Translations under genes and position numbers: made by a program | NCBI RefSeq assembly: GCF_014192375.1 | Contig: NZ_JACHXV010000002.1 | Location: 62,001-126,000 of the forward strand | Length of the DNA: 64,000 nucleotides | Direction of reading: 5' to 3' | From: Endobacter medicaginis | Lineage (GTDB): Bacteria > Pseudomonadota > Alphaproteobacteria > Acetobacterales > Acetobacteraceae | Notes under the pieces: model-generated | Databases searched by the model: none | The model's input: only the letters and a program-made list of their open reading frames with translations | Told to the model about the DNA's origin: nothing | Shown: positions 1 to 9,168 of the stretch, piece by piece | How the letters are laid out: each line of letters begins with the position of its first letter | Position numbering within the stretch: the stretch's first letter is position 1

Positions 1-800
1 AGCCGCCAGCGATCGACGGCCAGGCGCGGTCCGGGACGGGCAAGCAGCGCGCGGCCGGCGAAGAACGCCGCCACCGCCACCACAAGTGCCGGCAGCCAGC
101 TCGCACCGACAATGGCGCCGAGCGCGATCACGAAGCGCGTCGAGGCGGGCAGCTCGGCGCCGCTCTCGGCGAACAGCGGCACGAATTGCGGCAGCACCTG
201 GGTGAGCAGCAGGCCGATCGAGCCGATCGCGGCGACGATCAGCAGGGTCGGGTAGATCATCGCCGACTGCACAGAGGCCGAGAGCGCGCGTTCGCGCTCC
301 AGCACCGAGGCGAGGCGGTCGAGCGTCGGGCCGAGCGTACCGCCCGCCTCGCCGGCGCGCACCATGCCGACATACAGGCGCGAAAAGCTGCCCGGCTCGC
401 GGGCAAGGGCGCCCGAGAGCGGACCGCCGTCGCGCAGATGCGCGCGGACCCGGCCCAGCACCTCGCGCGGGCGCCGCGCTTTCGTGGTTTCGATCAGAAA
501 GCGCAGCGCGCGGTCGAGATCCTGCCCCGCGCCGAGCATGATCGACAGCTCGCGGGTCAGATGCGCAAGCTCGCTGCGCGACAGGCCGCCACTCCCGAGG
601 CTGAGCCCAGGGAGGGTGAGACTGACGCCGCCGCGATCGGCGGTGATCGACAGCGGCATGCGTCCCTGCGCCTGCAGCCGGCGCGCCAGCTCCTCGGCGC
701 TGGGGGCGGAGGCCCTGCCGCGCTCGGTGCGCCCGTCCGCGGTCAGCGCGCGGTAGTGGAAACTCGCCTCCACCAGGCCCGCCGGCACCGCCTCGCGCAT
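1..800 (-). CDS. gspF: Type II secretion inner-membrane protein GspF (3' end outside window)
   Basis: GspF is the polytopic inner-membrane platform protein of the type II secretion system and contacts the GspE ATPase. The visible 266 codons start at the ATG at 800. Residues about 73-190 form the first cytoplasmic GspF domain (SELAHLTRELSIML near 76-89, RLYVGMVRAGEAGGTL near 141-155). Residues about 181-210 form the first membrane segment (MIYPTLLIVAAIGS). A second hydrophobic stretch lies near 225-247. The start lies 7 bp after the gspE stop, so it should be co-transcribed with gspE. The frame is still open at base 1, and the usual length of about 400 aa implies that roughly a third is missing. 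Confidence 0.93.
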   Translation of the reverse strand, partial: MREAVPAGLVEASFHYRALTADGRTERGRASAPSAEELARRLQAQGRMPLSITADRGGVSLTLPGLSLGSGGLSRSELAHLTRELSIMLGAGQDLDRALRFLIETTKARRPREVLGRVRAHLRDGGPLSGALAREPGSFSRLYVGMVRAGEAGGTLGPTLDRLASVLERERALSASVQSAMIYPTLLIVAAIGSIGLLLTQVLPQFVPLFAESGAELPASTRFVIALGAIVGASWLPALVVAVAAFFAGRALLARPGPRLAVDRWR

Positions 801-807
801 CGGCGGC

Positions 808-2589
808 TCAGGCGTCCATGTCGAGCGGCAGCACCGGGGCGGGGTCCGGCGCGGCAAGGGAGTCCGCCTCGCCGGCGGCGCCGATGGCGCGGATCACCTC
901 CTCGATGGTGGTCTCGCCGGCCAGTGCCGCGTTGAGCCCGGCACGCAGCATCGGCACCATGCCGGAGGCGATGGCGGCGCGCTCGATCTCGCCATGGTCG
1001 GCGCGGGCCAGCACCAGCCGCTCGATCGCCGCGTCGGGCTCGAGGAACTCGGCGATGGCCAGGCGGCCGCGATAGCCGGTGCCGCGACATTGCGCGCAGC
1101 CGGCGGCGTGCCAGATGGTGGCATCGCGCGGGAGCGCGAAGCGCTCGGCGACGGCCGCGCTGACGGTCTCCGGCCGGCGGCAGGCGGCGCAGAGCCGGCG
1201 CACCAGGCGCTGGGCCAGCACGCCGCGCAGCACGGCGGTGACGAGATAGTCCTCCAGCCCCATGTCGCGCAGCCGGGTGATGGTGGCGGCGGCCGAGTTG
1301 GTGTGCACCGTCGACAGCACCAGATGGCCGGTGAGTGCGGCCTGCACGGCGATCTGCGCTGTCTCGAGATCGCGGATCTCGCCCACCATGATCACGTCGG
1401 GGTCCTGGCGCAGGATCGAGCGCAGCAGGGAAGCGAAATCCAGCCCGATCTGCGGCTTGACCTGGATCTGGTTGATGCCGTGCAGCTGGTATTCGATCGG
1501 GTCTTCGACGGTGACGATCTTGCGCGTCGTCGCGTTCAGCGCCGACAGACCGGTATACAGCGTGGTGGTCTTGCCGCTGCCGGTCGGCCCGGTGACCAGC
1601 ACGATGCCGTTGGGCAGGTCGAACGCCGCATGCAGACGCGCCACCAGCCGGGAATCCAGGCCCAGAGTAGCGTAGTCGAAGCGCACAGAGGAGCGGTCGA
1701 GGATGCGCAGCACCACCGTCTCGCCGTGCAGCGACGGGATGGTGGAGACGCGGAAATCGACCTCCTGGCCGCGCACCGCCATGCGGATGCGGCCATCCTG
1801 CGGCAGGCGGCGCTCGGCGATGTCGAGCCGGGCCATGATCTTGATGCGCGAGATCACCGCCGCGATCAGCCCGGCCGGCGGGCTGTCGGCCTCGTGCAGC
1901 ACGCCGTCATGACGGTAGCGGATGCGCAGTCGGTCCTCGAACGGCTCGATATGGATGTCGGAGGCCTGGGTCTCGACGGCGCGGGCGATGATCTGGTTCA
2001 CCAGCCGGATCACGGGCGCTTCGGAGGCGAGGTCCTTGAGCCGGTCGGTGTCCTCGGCATGGGCGTCGTCGTCGGCGGCCTCGCCTGCGTCCGTGCCGGC
2101 CGCCTCGCCGGTCGGGTAGAGACGGTTGAGTGCGGCGTCGAGATCGATCGGCAGGGCGATCTCGACGACGACCGCCAGTCCGGTGGCGGCAGCGACGGCA
2201 TCGCGGGTGAAGGCGTCGAGCGGATCGCTCATCGCGAGGGTCAGCACATCGCCCTCGACCGCCACCGGCAGCGCGCGGGCCTGGCGCAGGAAACGCGCGC
2301 CGAGCCGCTCCTCGAGCAGCGGCGCGTCGAGCGCGAAACGCGCCGGTGCGGCGAGCGGTGCGCCGAGCAGGTCACCATAGGCCTCGGCCAGCATGCGCTC
2401 GCTGACCATGCCGAGCTGCAGCAGCACCGATTCGATGCGCTGCCCGGTGGCCTCGGCGACGCCGCGGGCACGCTCGATGGTGCGCGGCTCGGCGGTGCCG
2501 CGGGCGATCAGCACATCGGTCAGTGACGGCGCGGGCCCGCCTTCAGGCTCTGGACGCGCGGCGGACGGGGCGGGAAGCTCTTGCAGCAT
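808..2589 (-). CDS. gspE: Type II secretion system ATPase GspE
   Basis: This is the hexameric cytoplasmic ATPase that powers pseudopilus assembly. In the 593 residues one sees an N-terminal GspE/PilB N domain (about 20-160), an acidic linker (165-183), Walker A GPTGSGKT at 334-341, an Asp box VEDPIEY near 361, Walker B with VGEIRD near 402-407, and a zinc site made of C467xxC470 and C498xxC501. Length and domain order are normal for GspE. The strongly acidic linker is a local peculiarity. The gene is transcribed away from the prepilin peptidase with a 46-bp divergent gap and is followed by gspF. PilB is the alternative, but the direct gspF neighbour favours a secretion role. Confidence 0.95.
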   Translation of the reverse strand: MLQELPAPSAARPEPEGGPAPSLTDVLIARGTAEPRTIERARGVAEATGQRIESVLLQLGMVSERMLAEAYGDLLGAPLAAPARFALDAPLLEERLGARFLRQARALPVAVEGDVLTLAMSDPLDAFTRDAVAAATGLAVVVEIALPIDLDAALNRLYPTGEAAGTDAGEAADDDAHAEDTDRLKDLASEAPVIRLVNQIIARAVETQASDIHIEPFEDRLRIRYRHDGVLHEADSPPAGLIAAVISRIKIMARLDIAERRLPQDGRIRMAVRGQEVDFRVSTIPSLHGETVVLRILDRSSVRFDYATLGLDSRLVARLHAAFDLPNGIVLVTGPTGSGKTTTLYTGLSALNATTRKIVTVEDPIEYQLHGINQIQVKPQIGLDFASLLRSILRQDPDVIMVGEIRDLETAQIAVQAALTGHLVLSTVHTNSAAATITRLRDMGLEDYLVTAVLRGVLAQRLVRRLCAACRRPETVSAAVAERFALPRDATIWHAAGCAQCRGTGYRGRLAIAEFLEPDAAIERLVLARADHGEIERAAIASGMVPMLRAGLNAALAGETTIEEVIRAIGAAGEADSLAAPDPAPVLPLDMDA

Positions 2590-2635
2590 CGCCGGTCAGT
2601 ATAGCGTCGATGTTCCGCCACGGGAGAGCGCATCG

Positions 2636-3442
2636 ATGGGCGAAGGGGGATTTGCGGGCTTCGGCCGGGGCGATGCGGCGGGGTGCGTGCTCGCGCTGCT
2701 GGCGGCGCCCGCGATCGGCTCGTTTCTCGGCGTGCTGGTCGAGCGCCTGCCGCAGGGGCGGGACGTGCTGTGGAGCCGCTCGTGCTGCGACGATTGCCAC
2801 ACGGTCCTCGGGCCGCGCGATCTGGTGCCGCTGGCGAGTGCGGCGCTGTCGCGCGGGCGCTGCCGGCATTGCGGTGCGGGGCTGGACCCGTTCGTCTGGC
2901 GCATCGAGCTGGCCGCGATCGTGGTGATGGCGGCGGCCCTGCTGGCGGGGCCCGACTGGCCGACGCGGATCGCCAACGCGGTGCTGTTCGAACTGCTGCT
3001 CGCGCTGGCCTGGTGCGACCTGCGCTGGTGGCGCCTGCCCGACGGGCTGACACTGCCGCTGCTGCTCGCCGGCCTCGCGGAAGCGCTGTGGCAGTCAGGG
3101 GGCGCGGTGGCCGACCCGGTTGTGACCGACCGGGCGATCGGCGCGGTAGCCGGCTGGGGGCTGCTGGCGGCGATCGGCTGGATCTATCGCCGGCTGCGGG
3201 GGCGCGACGGCCTCGGCGGCGGCGATGCGAAGCTGCTGGCGGCCGGCGGCGCCTGGCTCGGCTGGGCGGCACTCGGGCCGGTGCTGCTGGTCGCCTCGGT
3301 CGCGACGCTTGGGGCGGCGGCCGGCGCGTGGGCGGCGACGCGTCGCGGGGCGGTGTGGCGGGCATCGACCGCACTGCCGTTCGGTCCCGGCCTGGCGGCC
3401 GGCATCGCGCTGCTGCGGGTCTGGCTGTCGGCGGCATCGTAG
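2636..3442 (+). CDS. Prepilin peptidase (A24 family)
   Basis: This bifunctional inner-membrane aspartic protease and N-methyltransferase matures type II pseudopilins or type IV pilins. The start is the ATG at 2636, preceded by GGGAG, giving 268 aa. The cytoplasmic zinc loop carries C51xxC54 and C76xxC79. The two catalytic aspartates of the family are D128 (WCDLRWWRLPD) and D197 in the GGGDAKLL motif. About seven hydrophobic helices are visible. It is divergent from gspE, which supports a GspO/PilD role. Its last 259 bp overlap an open antiparallel tail of the HxlR gene, which is unusual. Confidence 0.92.
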   Translation: MGEGGFAGFGRGDAAGCVLALLAAPAIGSFLGVLVERLPQGRDVLWSRSCCDDCHTVLGPRDLVPLASAALSRGRCRHCGAGLDPFVWRIELAAIVVMAAALLAGPDWPTRIANAVLFELLLALAWCDLRWWRLPDGLTLPLLLAGLAEALWQSGGAVADPVVTDRAIGAVAGWGLLAAIGWIYRRLRGRDGLGGGDAKLLAAGGAWLGWAALGPVLLVASVATLGAAAGAWAATRRGAVWRASTALPFGPGLAAGIALLRVWLSAAS

Positions 3443-3825
3443 GCGGCGCGCGCCGTCTCGATGCGCGACCAGTGCGTGCCGATCCAGCCGAGCAGCACCT
3501 CGAGAGCCGGCAGCAGGCTCGCACCCATCTCGGTCAGCTCGTATTCCACCCGTGGCGGCACCTCGGGGAAATAGTGACGGGTCAGCAGTCCGTCGCGTTC
3601 GAGATGGCGCAGTGTGAAGGTGAGCATGCGCTGGCTGATGCCCTCGATCCCCTGCCGGAGTGCGGAGAACCGCATGCGGCGGTCCGGTGCGAGTGCGAGC
3701 AGCGACAGGGTCAGGATCGCCCATTTGTCCGCAACCCGCGGCAGCACCCCGTTCGGCGCGCAGGGCCGCAGGCGCGGCCCGCGCTCGGTCATCTCGTAGG
3801 GCCGGCCGTGGATCAGCTCCGTCAA
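3184..3825 (-). CDS. HxlR-family transcriptional regulator with long antisense tail
   Basis: This is a winged-helix HxlR regulator, predicted to control the divergent NmrA-like gene. The HxlR core covers about residues 20-125 (VADKWAILTLSLLAL, then ISQRMLTFTLRHLERDGLLTR). HxlR proteins are usually 110-150 aa, yet this frame stays open for about 213 codons. The last 80 or so are Ala/Pro/Ser-rich and lie antisense to the prepilin peptidase gene, so the natural stop appears lost or shifted. I prefer the TTG at 3825, eight bases after AGGAG; the GTG at 3834 overlaps that Shine-Dalgarno and the ATG at 3792 lacks one. The divergent gap contains two short inverted repeats (3841-3853 and 3861-3874) that could be operators. 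Confidence 0.82.
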   Translation of the reverse strand: MTELIHGRPYEMTERGPRLRPCAPNGVLPRVADKWAILTLSLLALAPDRRMRFSALRQGIEGISQRMLTFTLRHLERDGLLTRHYFPEVPPRVEYELTEMGASLLPALEVLLGWIGTHWSRIETARAAYDAADSQTRSSAMPAARPGPNGSAVDARHTAPRRVAAHAPAAAPSVATEATSSTGPSAAQPSQAPPAASSFASPPPRPSRPRSRR

Positions 3826-3923
3826 CGGTATCACTCCTGTGCCTCAGGGAGGCGAATGTGCCGTCTTCCGACGGTCAGCAGGCCGTCTATATGGGAAGCC
3901 CTCACCAGCAGGAGGGCCCGACG

Positions 3924-4853
3924 ATGGCCGGCAGCGACAGATCTATCCTCGTCTTCGGGGCGACAGGGCAACAGGGAGGATCGGTGGCGCGTGCGCTGCT
4001 GGCCTCGGGCTGGACGGTGCGGGCCTTCGTGCGCGATGCGGCGGGGGAGAAGGCCGGGGCACTGCGCCGAGCCGGTGCCGTGACCGTCGAGGGCCGTTTC
4101 GGCGATCGCGAGGCCATCATGGCCGCGATGCAGGGGGCCTATGGCGTCTTCAGCGTCCAGCCGAGCTCCGGCCAGGGCGAGATATATGGGGTCAGCGACG
4201 CTCAGGAGGTCGCCTGGGGGATACAGATCGCCGATCTGGCTGTCGCCTGCGGCCTGCATCACCTCGTCTACAGCTCGGCGAACGCCGTAGGCGACAAACC
4301 CACGGGCCTCGGTCATTTCGACAGCAAGGCCCGCATCGAGGCCCATATCCGCACGCTGCCGATTGCGGCGACGATCCTGCGTCCGGCGGCGTTCATGGAA
4401 ATGCTGACCATGCCGGGCTTCGGGCTCCCGGAAGGCCAGTTCAACTTCTTCGCCCGGCCCGACCAGGCCATGCAGCTTCTGGCGGTGCCGGATATCGGCA
4501 AAATCGTCGCGGCCGTACTTGCCGATCCCGAGCGGTTCGCGGGCCGAACGATGGAGGTTGCCAGCGACACCGTGACGGGACAGGAGCTGGCTCAGGCTTT
4601 CACCCAAGCCGCCGGGCGACCGATCGCCTATCGGCGCTTCCCTGACACGGTACTCGACGCCAACCCGTTTCTCGCAGCACTTGCCGGTCTGTTCGACGAC
4701 GGACGGCTGACCGGTTCCGCCGACCTGACCGAGCTGCGGGCAATGGTGCCGAGCCTGCAGGATTTCGGCACATGGATCCGGGATGACGGACGCGAGGCAT
4801 TCGAGCAGGCGAGCCGAGCCAAGGGAAGTTGGGCCTACGGTCCGGCTTCCTGA
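3924..4853 (+). CDS. NmrA-like NAD(P)-binding oxidoreductase
   Basis: This is an atypical short-chain dehydrogenase of the NmrA type, 309 aa. The start ATG at 3924 follows GGAGG by eight bases. The N-terminal dinucleotide motif is G12xxG15xxG18 (FGATGQQGG), followed by a Rossmann fold, a YSSAN segment (the SDR Tyr region) and an NmrA-type C-terminal lobe. The substrate is unknown; relatives are quinone or redox-sensing reductases. HxlR/NmrA divergent pairs are common, with the regulator responding to electrophiles or quinones. The gene ends next to a terminator shared with csbD on the other strand. Confidence 0.88.
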   Translation: MAGSDRSILVFGATGQQGGSVARALLASGWTVRAFVRDAAGEKAGALRRAGAVTVEGRFGDREAIMAAMQGAYGVFSVQPSSGQGEIYGVSDAQEVAWGIQIADLAVACGLHHLVYSSANAVGDKPTGLGHFDSKARIEAHIRTLPIAATILRPAAFMEMLTMPGFGLPEGQFNFFARPDQAMQLLAVPDIGKIVAAVLADPERFAGRTMEVASDTVTGQELAQAFTQAAGRPIAYRRFPDTVLDANPFLAALAGLFDDGRLTGSADLTELRAMVPSLQDFGTWIRDDGREAFEQASRAKGSWAYGPAS

Positions 4854-4854
4854 C

Positions 4855-4885
4855 AAAAAAAGGCCCGCGCCTGACGGCGCGGGCC
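4855..4885 (-). terminator. Rho-independent terminator of the csbD gene
   Basis: On the minus strand a perfect 10-bp GC stem (arms 4885-4876 and 4871-4862, loop of four) is followed by seven T residues (complement of A4855-4861). It lies 25 bp after the csbD stop. On the plus strand the hairpin may also stop NmrA transcripts. Confidence 0.85.
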
Positions 4886-4910
4886 CCTGGCATATCGCCT
4901 GGAAACGTTC

Positions 4911-5093
4911 TCAGAGCTTGTCGCCGAGCGCGCCCTTGACGCTGCCCTTGACGTCCTGGCCCGTGCCCTTGAGCTTCTGGGCTGCGCCCTCGGCTTCCAG
5001 CTGCGGATCGTTGGTCGCACGACCCACACCTTCCTTGGCCGAGCCTGCGATCTTGTTGCCCGCGGCTTTCAGCTTGTCGGTGACTTCACCCAT
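4911..5093 (-). CDS. CsbD-family stress protein
   Basis: This is a 60-residue hydrophilic CsbD-like protein (MGEVTDKLKAAGNKIAG, then a repeat-like GTGQDVKGSVKGALGDKL). The family is abundant under general stress in many bacteria, but its biochemical role is not known. The ATG at 5093 has GGAGG seven bases upstream. It lies downstream of pckA on the same strand, separated by a hairpin, and has its own strong terminator, so it may have a separate promoter inside the 3' part of pckA; no confident promoter was found. Confidence 0.88.
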   Translation of the reverse strand: MGEVTDKLKAAGNKIAGSAKEGVGRATNDPQLEAEGAAQKLKGTGQDVKGSVKGALGDKL

Positions 5094-5109
5094 CGTGACC
5101 TCCTGTTCT

Positions 5110-5135
5110 GGTCTGCCGGCATAACCCGGCAGACC
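5110..5135 (-). terminator. Hairpin between pckA and csbD
   Basis: This is a perfect 10-bp inverted repeat (arms 5110-5119 and 5126-5135, six-base loop) 36 bp after the pckA stop. There is no T tract, so it may be a weak terminator or an mRNA 3'-end stabiliser rather than a classical terminator. Confidence 0.55.
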
Positions 5136-5171
5136 GACGCAGGTTGCCCGATGCACGCGGGCGTGATCGGC

Positions 5172-6824
<1,653 letters not shown>

Positions 6825-6910
6825 CATTTCCTCGTTGTCTCGTCTGTCTCGGCTGTGTGGCGCATCTGTAGGACGCATCGTCCGGCGTCGTTCTCGCCGT
6901 GATGGCGCCG

Positions 6911-6940
6911 ACACTAGTGAGCCGGACCGGGCCGCGTCAA
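6911..6940 (-). promoter_or_regulatory. Candidate sigma-70 promoter of pckA
   Basis: On the minus strand TTGACG (6940-6935) and TAGTGT (6916-6911) are separated by 18 bp, about 85 bp upstream of the pckA start and inside the most AT-rich part of the gap. The match to consensus is moderate. Confidence 0.4.
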
Positions 6941-7152
6941 ATAATTAAGAAGCCTACCTTACTTTTTGTGCGACGCAGCAAAATTCATGTCGAAATTGTG
7001 GTAACACAGCGTGTTAGGGAGTGTTGAACCTGTCACAGCCGATCGGGCGCGGGCGCGGAAAACTTTCGCGGGCTGTCCACGTTACAAAAACGATCGACAA
7101 TCAGTCGGTACGAACCCTGACGTTAATACATCATCACGAAGGAAACAGGTCG
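6941..7152. other. Remaining divergent intergenic region pckA / entericidin
   Basis: No gene was recognised here. The stretch around 6940-7020 is clearly richer in A and T than its surroundings and must carry the divergent promoters. A GGAAA (7057) and CGTT (7080) pair resembles an ECF general-stress promoter, but with an 18-bp spacer and no C in the -35 box it is too weak to call. Confidence 0.5.
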
Positions 7153-7341
7153 ATGCAGACCCGTCGCGTTCTCTCCACCGCCGCCTGTGCCGCCCTGATC
7201 GGCTCGGCGCTGGCCCTCTCGGCCTGCAATACCGTGCATGGCATGGGCCAGGATGCCAGCGCCGTGGGTCATGACGTCTCAGCCGGCGCCAAGGCGACGC
7301 AGAGCGCCGTCGTCAACAACACGGGTGCCGCCCGCAACTGA
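7153..7341 (+). CDS. Entericidin-type small lipoprotein
   Basis: This is a 62-residue lipoprotein with a basic N-terminus (MQTRR), a hydrophobic core and a lipobox LSAC ending at C26, followed by a short Ala/Gly/Ser/Val tail (TVHGMGQDASAVGHD). This pattern is that of the entericidin EcnA/EcnB family, cell-envelope lipoproteins linked to stationary phase and stress. GGAAAC upstream of the ATG at 7153 serves as ribosome binding site. A divergent antidote partner was not found nearby, so a toxin/antidote role should not be assumed. Confidence 0.85.
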   Translation: MQTRRVLSTAACAALIGSALALSACNTVHGMGQDASAVGHDVSAGAKATQSAVVNNTGAARN

Positions 7342-7349
7342 CGCCCCGC

Positions 7350-7373
7350 GGGCCCGGGCAATGCTCCGGGCCC
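7350..7373 (+). other. Hairpin enclosing the CPBP start codon
   Basis: Perfect 8-bp GC arms (7350-7357 and 7366-7373) flank an eight-base loop that contains the ATG at 7361. It may end entericidin transcripts or mask translation of the next gene. No T tract follows. Confidence 0.5.
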
Positions 7374-7993
7374 GTTCGCCTCGGCTGTCGCGAGCGGCCG
7401 AGTTCGCCGCCCTGTTCATCGGCGGCCCGTTGCTGATCCTCTGGCTGCATCGGCCTGGCGTGCTGTTTGCCGCACTCTGGCTCGGAGCCCTGCTCGCCTG
7501 GGTGCTCACCTGCCATGTCCAGCCTCGCCCGCACCGGCCTCGACGAGAACTGTCGTTCGTGCTGCTGCGCTTCGTGGTTCTTTCCGTACCGCTTGCCGTC
7601 CTCACGGCCCGGTGGCTGCCGGAAGGGTTTCTCGATCTCCCCCGTCAGCGTCCGCTGCTGTGGGCGGCGATCATGTTGCTCTATCCGCTGTTGTCCGTCT
7701 GGCCCCAGGAAATGCTGTATCGGGCCTTCCTGTTCGCCCGCTATGACGCCCTGTTCGGCGGCGAGCGTGGCTGCATCGTCGCCAGCGCCGCGGCGTTCGG
7801 TTTTGCGCACATCATCTTCGTCAACTGGGTCGCGGTCGCGATGACCGTCATCGGCGGCGCCCTGTTTGCCCGCGACTATGCGCGCCACCGGTCCCTGCGG
7901 CTGGTGTGTGTCGAGCACGCCCTGTTCGGCTGCCTGATCTTCACCATCGGTCTCGGGCGTTTCTTCTATACCGGCAGCGCCTGGCGCCATTAG
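7361..7993 (+). CDS. CPBP-family intramembrane protease
   Basis: This is a 210-aa polytopic membrane protein of the CPBP (Abi, Rce1-like) family. The three family motifs are present in order: QEMLYR with E117 and R121, FGFAH with H150, and HALFG with H186. The first motif normally reads EExxxR; here the second glutamate is Met, while the first glutamate and both histidines are kept, so activity remains possible. About six hydrophobic helices are visible. The only in-frame ATG near the N-terminus is at 7361, 20 bp after the entericidin stop and inside the loop of a hairpin, with no obvious Shine-Dalgarno. The substrate is unknown. Confidence 0.8.
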   Translation: MLRARSPRLSRAAEFAALFIGGPLLILWLHRPGVLFAALWLGALLAWVLTCHVQPRPHRPRRELSFVLLRFVVLSVPLAVLTARWLPEGFLDLPRQRPLLWAAIMLLYPLLSVWPQEMLYRAFLFARYDALFGGERGCIVASAAAFGFAHIIFVNWVAVAMTVIGGALFARDYARHRSLRLVCVEHALFGCLIFTIGLGRFFYTGSAWRH

Positions 7994-8103
7994 CAGGCTA
8001 TTGAAGACCGGGGGGGGTCGGCTGAGCGGCGACATTGAGCGCAGGAAGCGTTCGGCCTTTCCTGCACATAATCACACAAATTCTGCGGGCCGGCTTGCCC
8101 CGC

Positions 8104-9054
8104 TCAGGCGCCGTCAGGATGGTCGTGGCGACGGAACGCGTCCGACACGGCGACACGCTCGGCGGCGCATTCGCGGCCGAGATGGTCGAGCAGCACGCGC
8201 ACCGCCGGCAGCAGGCCGCGTCGCGCGGCGAACACCGCATGCACGATGCCGTCGTGCGGGCGCCAGTCCGGCAGCACATGGAGCAGGCGCCCGGCCTCGA
8301 TATCCTTCCAGATCGCCAGCGTCGGCAGTTGCACGATCCCGATCCCGGCCAGGGCGGCCTCGCGCAGCACGCCCATGTCGTCGGTCACCAGCCTCGGACG
8401 GTGCGGCACGGTGGCGGTTTCGCCCGCGCGCTCACCCAGCACACGCAGGGTCCAATGATGATCGCGACGCGGCGGGCCGAGGTCGAGGCTGGACAGCCCC
8501 GCGAGGTCCGCCGGCGAATGCAGCCGCCGCGGCACCAGGGCCGGGCTGGCAACCAGACACTGGCTCGATGTGTCGAGTTGACGCATCACCAGTTCGGAGG
8601 GCTCCAGCGGCGGGAAACGCACGCGAATGGCGAGGTCGAAATTCTCGGCGATCACGTCGACCCGGCGATTGGTCGCCTCGAGCTGGAGATCAATCTGCGG
8701 ATAGCTGGCCATGAAGGCCGCGAACAGACGGCCGAACTGGAAATCCAGCAGAGCGATCGGACAGCTCAGCCGAACCACCCCGCGCGGCGCGGCCGTCAGC
8801 CTGAGCGCGACCTGCTCGGCTGCCTCCGCCTCGACCAGCATCGCGACACAATGGTCGTGGAACTCGCGGCCGACCTCGGTGACGGAAAAGCTGCGTGACG
8901 ACCGGTTCAGCAGCCGCACGCCGAGGCTCTCCTCGAGGGCGGCGACGCGACGGCTGAGCTTGGATTTCTGCAGGCCGAGCGCGCGCGCCGCAGCGGCGAA
9001 ACCACGATGCTCGACGACACTGGCGAAATAGAACAGGTCGTTAAGATCCCGCAT
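8104..9054 (-). CDS. LysR-family transcriptional regulator (pirin locus)
   Basis: This is a 316-aa LysR regulator. The N-terminal winged helix-turn-helix covers about residues 4-63 (FAAAARALGLQKSKLSRRVAAL) and the substrate-binding domain about 90-295. It is divergent from the pirin/cysteine-hydrolase pair with a 114-bp gap that contains two inverted repeats. LysR plus pirin plus isochorismatase-like hydrolase is a recurrent proteobacterial arrangement, so this regulator very likely controls that pair. The inducer is unknown. Confidence 0.92.
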   Translation of the reverse strand: MRDLNDLFYFASVVEHRGFAAAARALGLQKSKLSRRVAALEESLGVRLLNRSSRSFSVTEVGREFHDHCVAMLVEAEAAEQVALRLTAAPRGVVRLSCPIALLDFQFGRLFAAFMASYPQIDLQLEATNRRVDVIAENFDLAIRVRFPPLEPSELVMRQLDTSSQCLVASPALVPRRLHSPADLAGLSSLDLGPPRRDHHWTLRVLGERAGETATVPHRPRLVTDDMGVLREAALAGIGIVQLPTLAIWKDIEAGRLLHVLPDWRPHDGIVHAVFAARRGLLPAVRVLLDHLGRECAAERVAVSDAFRRHDHPDGA

Positions 9055-9070
9055 CGTTGCACCAACAGGA

Positions 9071-9125
9071 CGCTGCGTTGAAAATCAGAGACTACGCGCC
9101 GCAGCGTTGCGACACTAGTTTCAAC
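9071..9125. promoter_or_regulatory. Nested inverted repeats, candidate LysR operator
   Basis: Two inverted repeats lie between the LysR and pirin genes: CGCTGCG (9071-9077) with CGCAGCG (9100-9106), and GTTGAAA (9077-9083) with TTTCAAC (9119-9125). Position and symmetry suit a divergent LysR operator, but no TSS is known. Confidence 0.4.
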
Positions 9126-9168
9126 TCCGACGGCGACCTCAATCAGGCTCGCCGAGGAGATGACAGCC

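Noticed and set aside
994-2526. A 510-codon plus-strand frame opposite gspE
   Set aside because: It has no family resemblance and an Asp/Gly/His/Arg-rich composition typical of frames antisense to GC-rich genes.
7057-7083. ECF general-stress promoter before the entericidin gene
   Set aside because: GGAAA instead of GGAAC and an 18-bp spacer depart from the expected pattern in two ways.
7153-7341. Entericidin toxin/antidote pair
   Set aside because: Only one short lipoprotein gene is present; the next gene is a CPBP protein and no second lipobox peptide was found.
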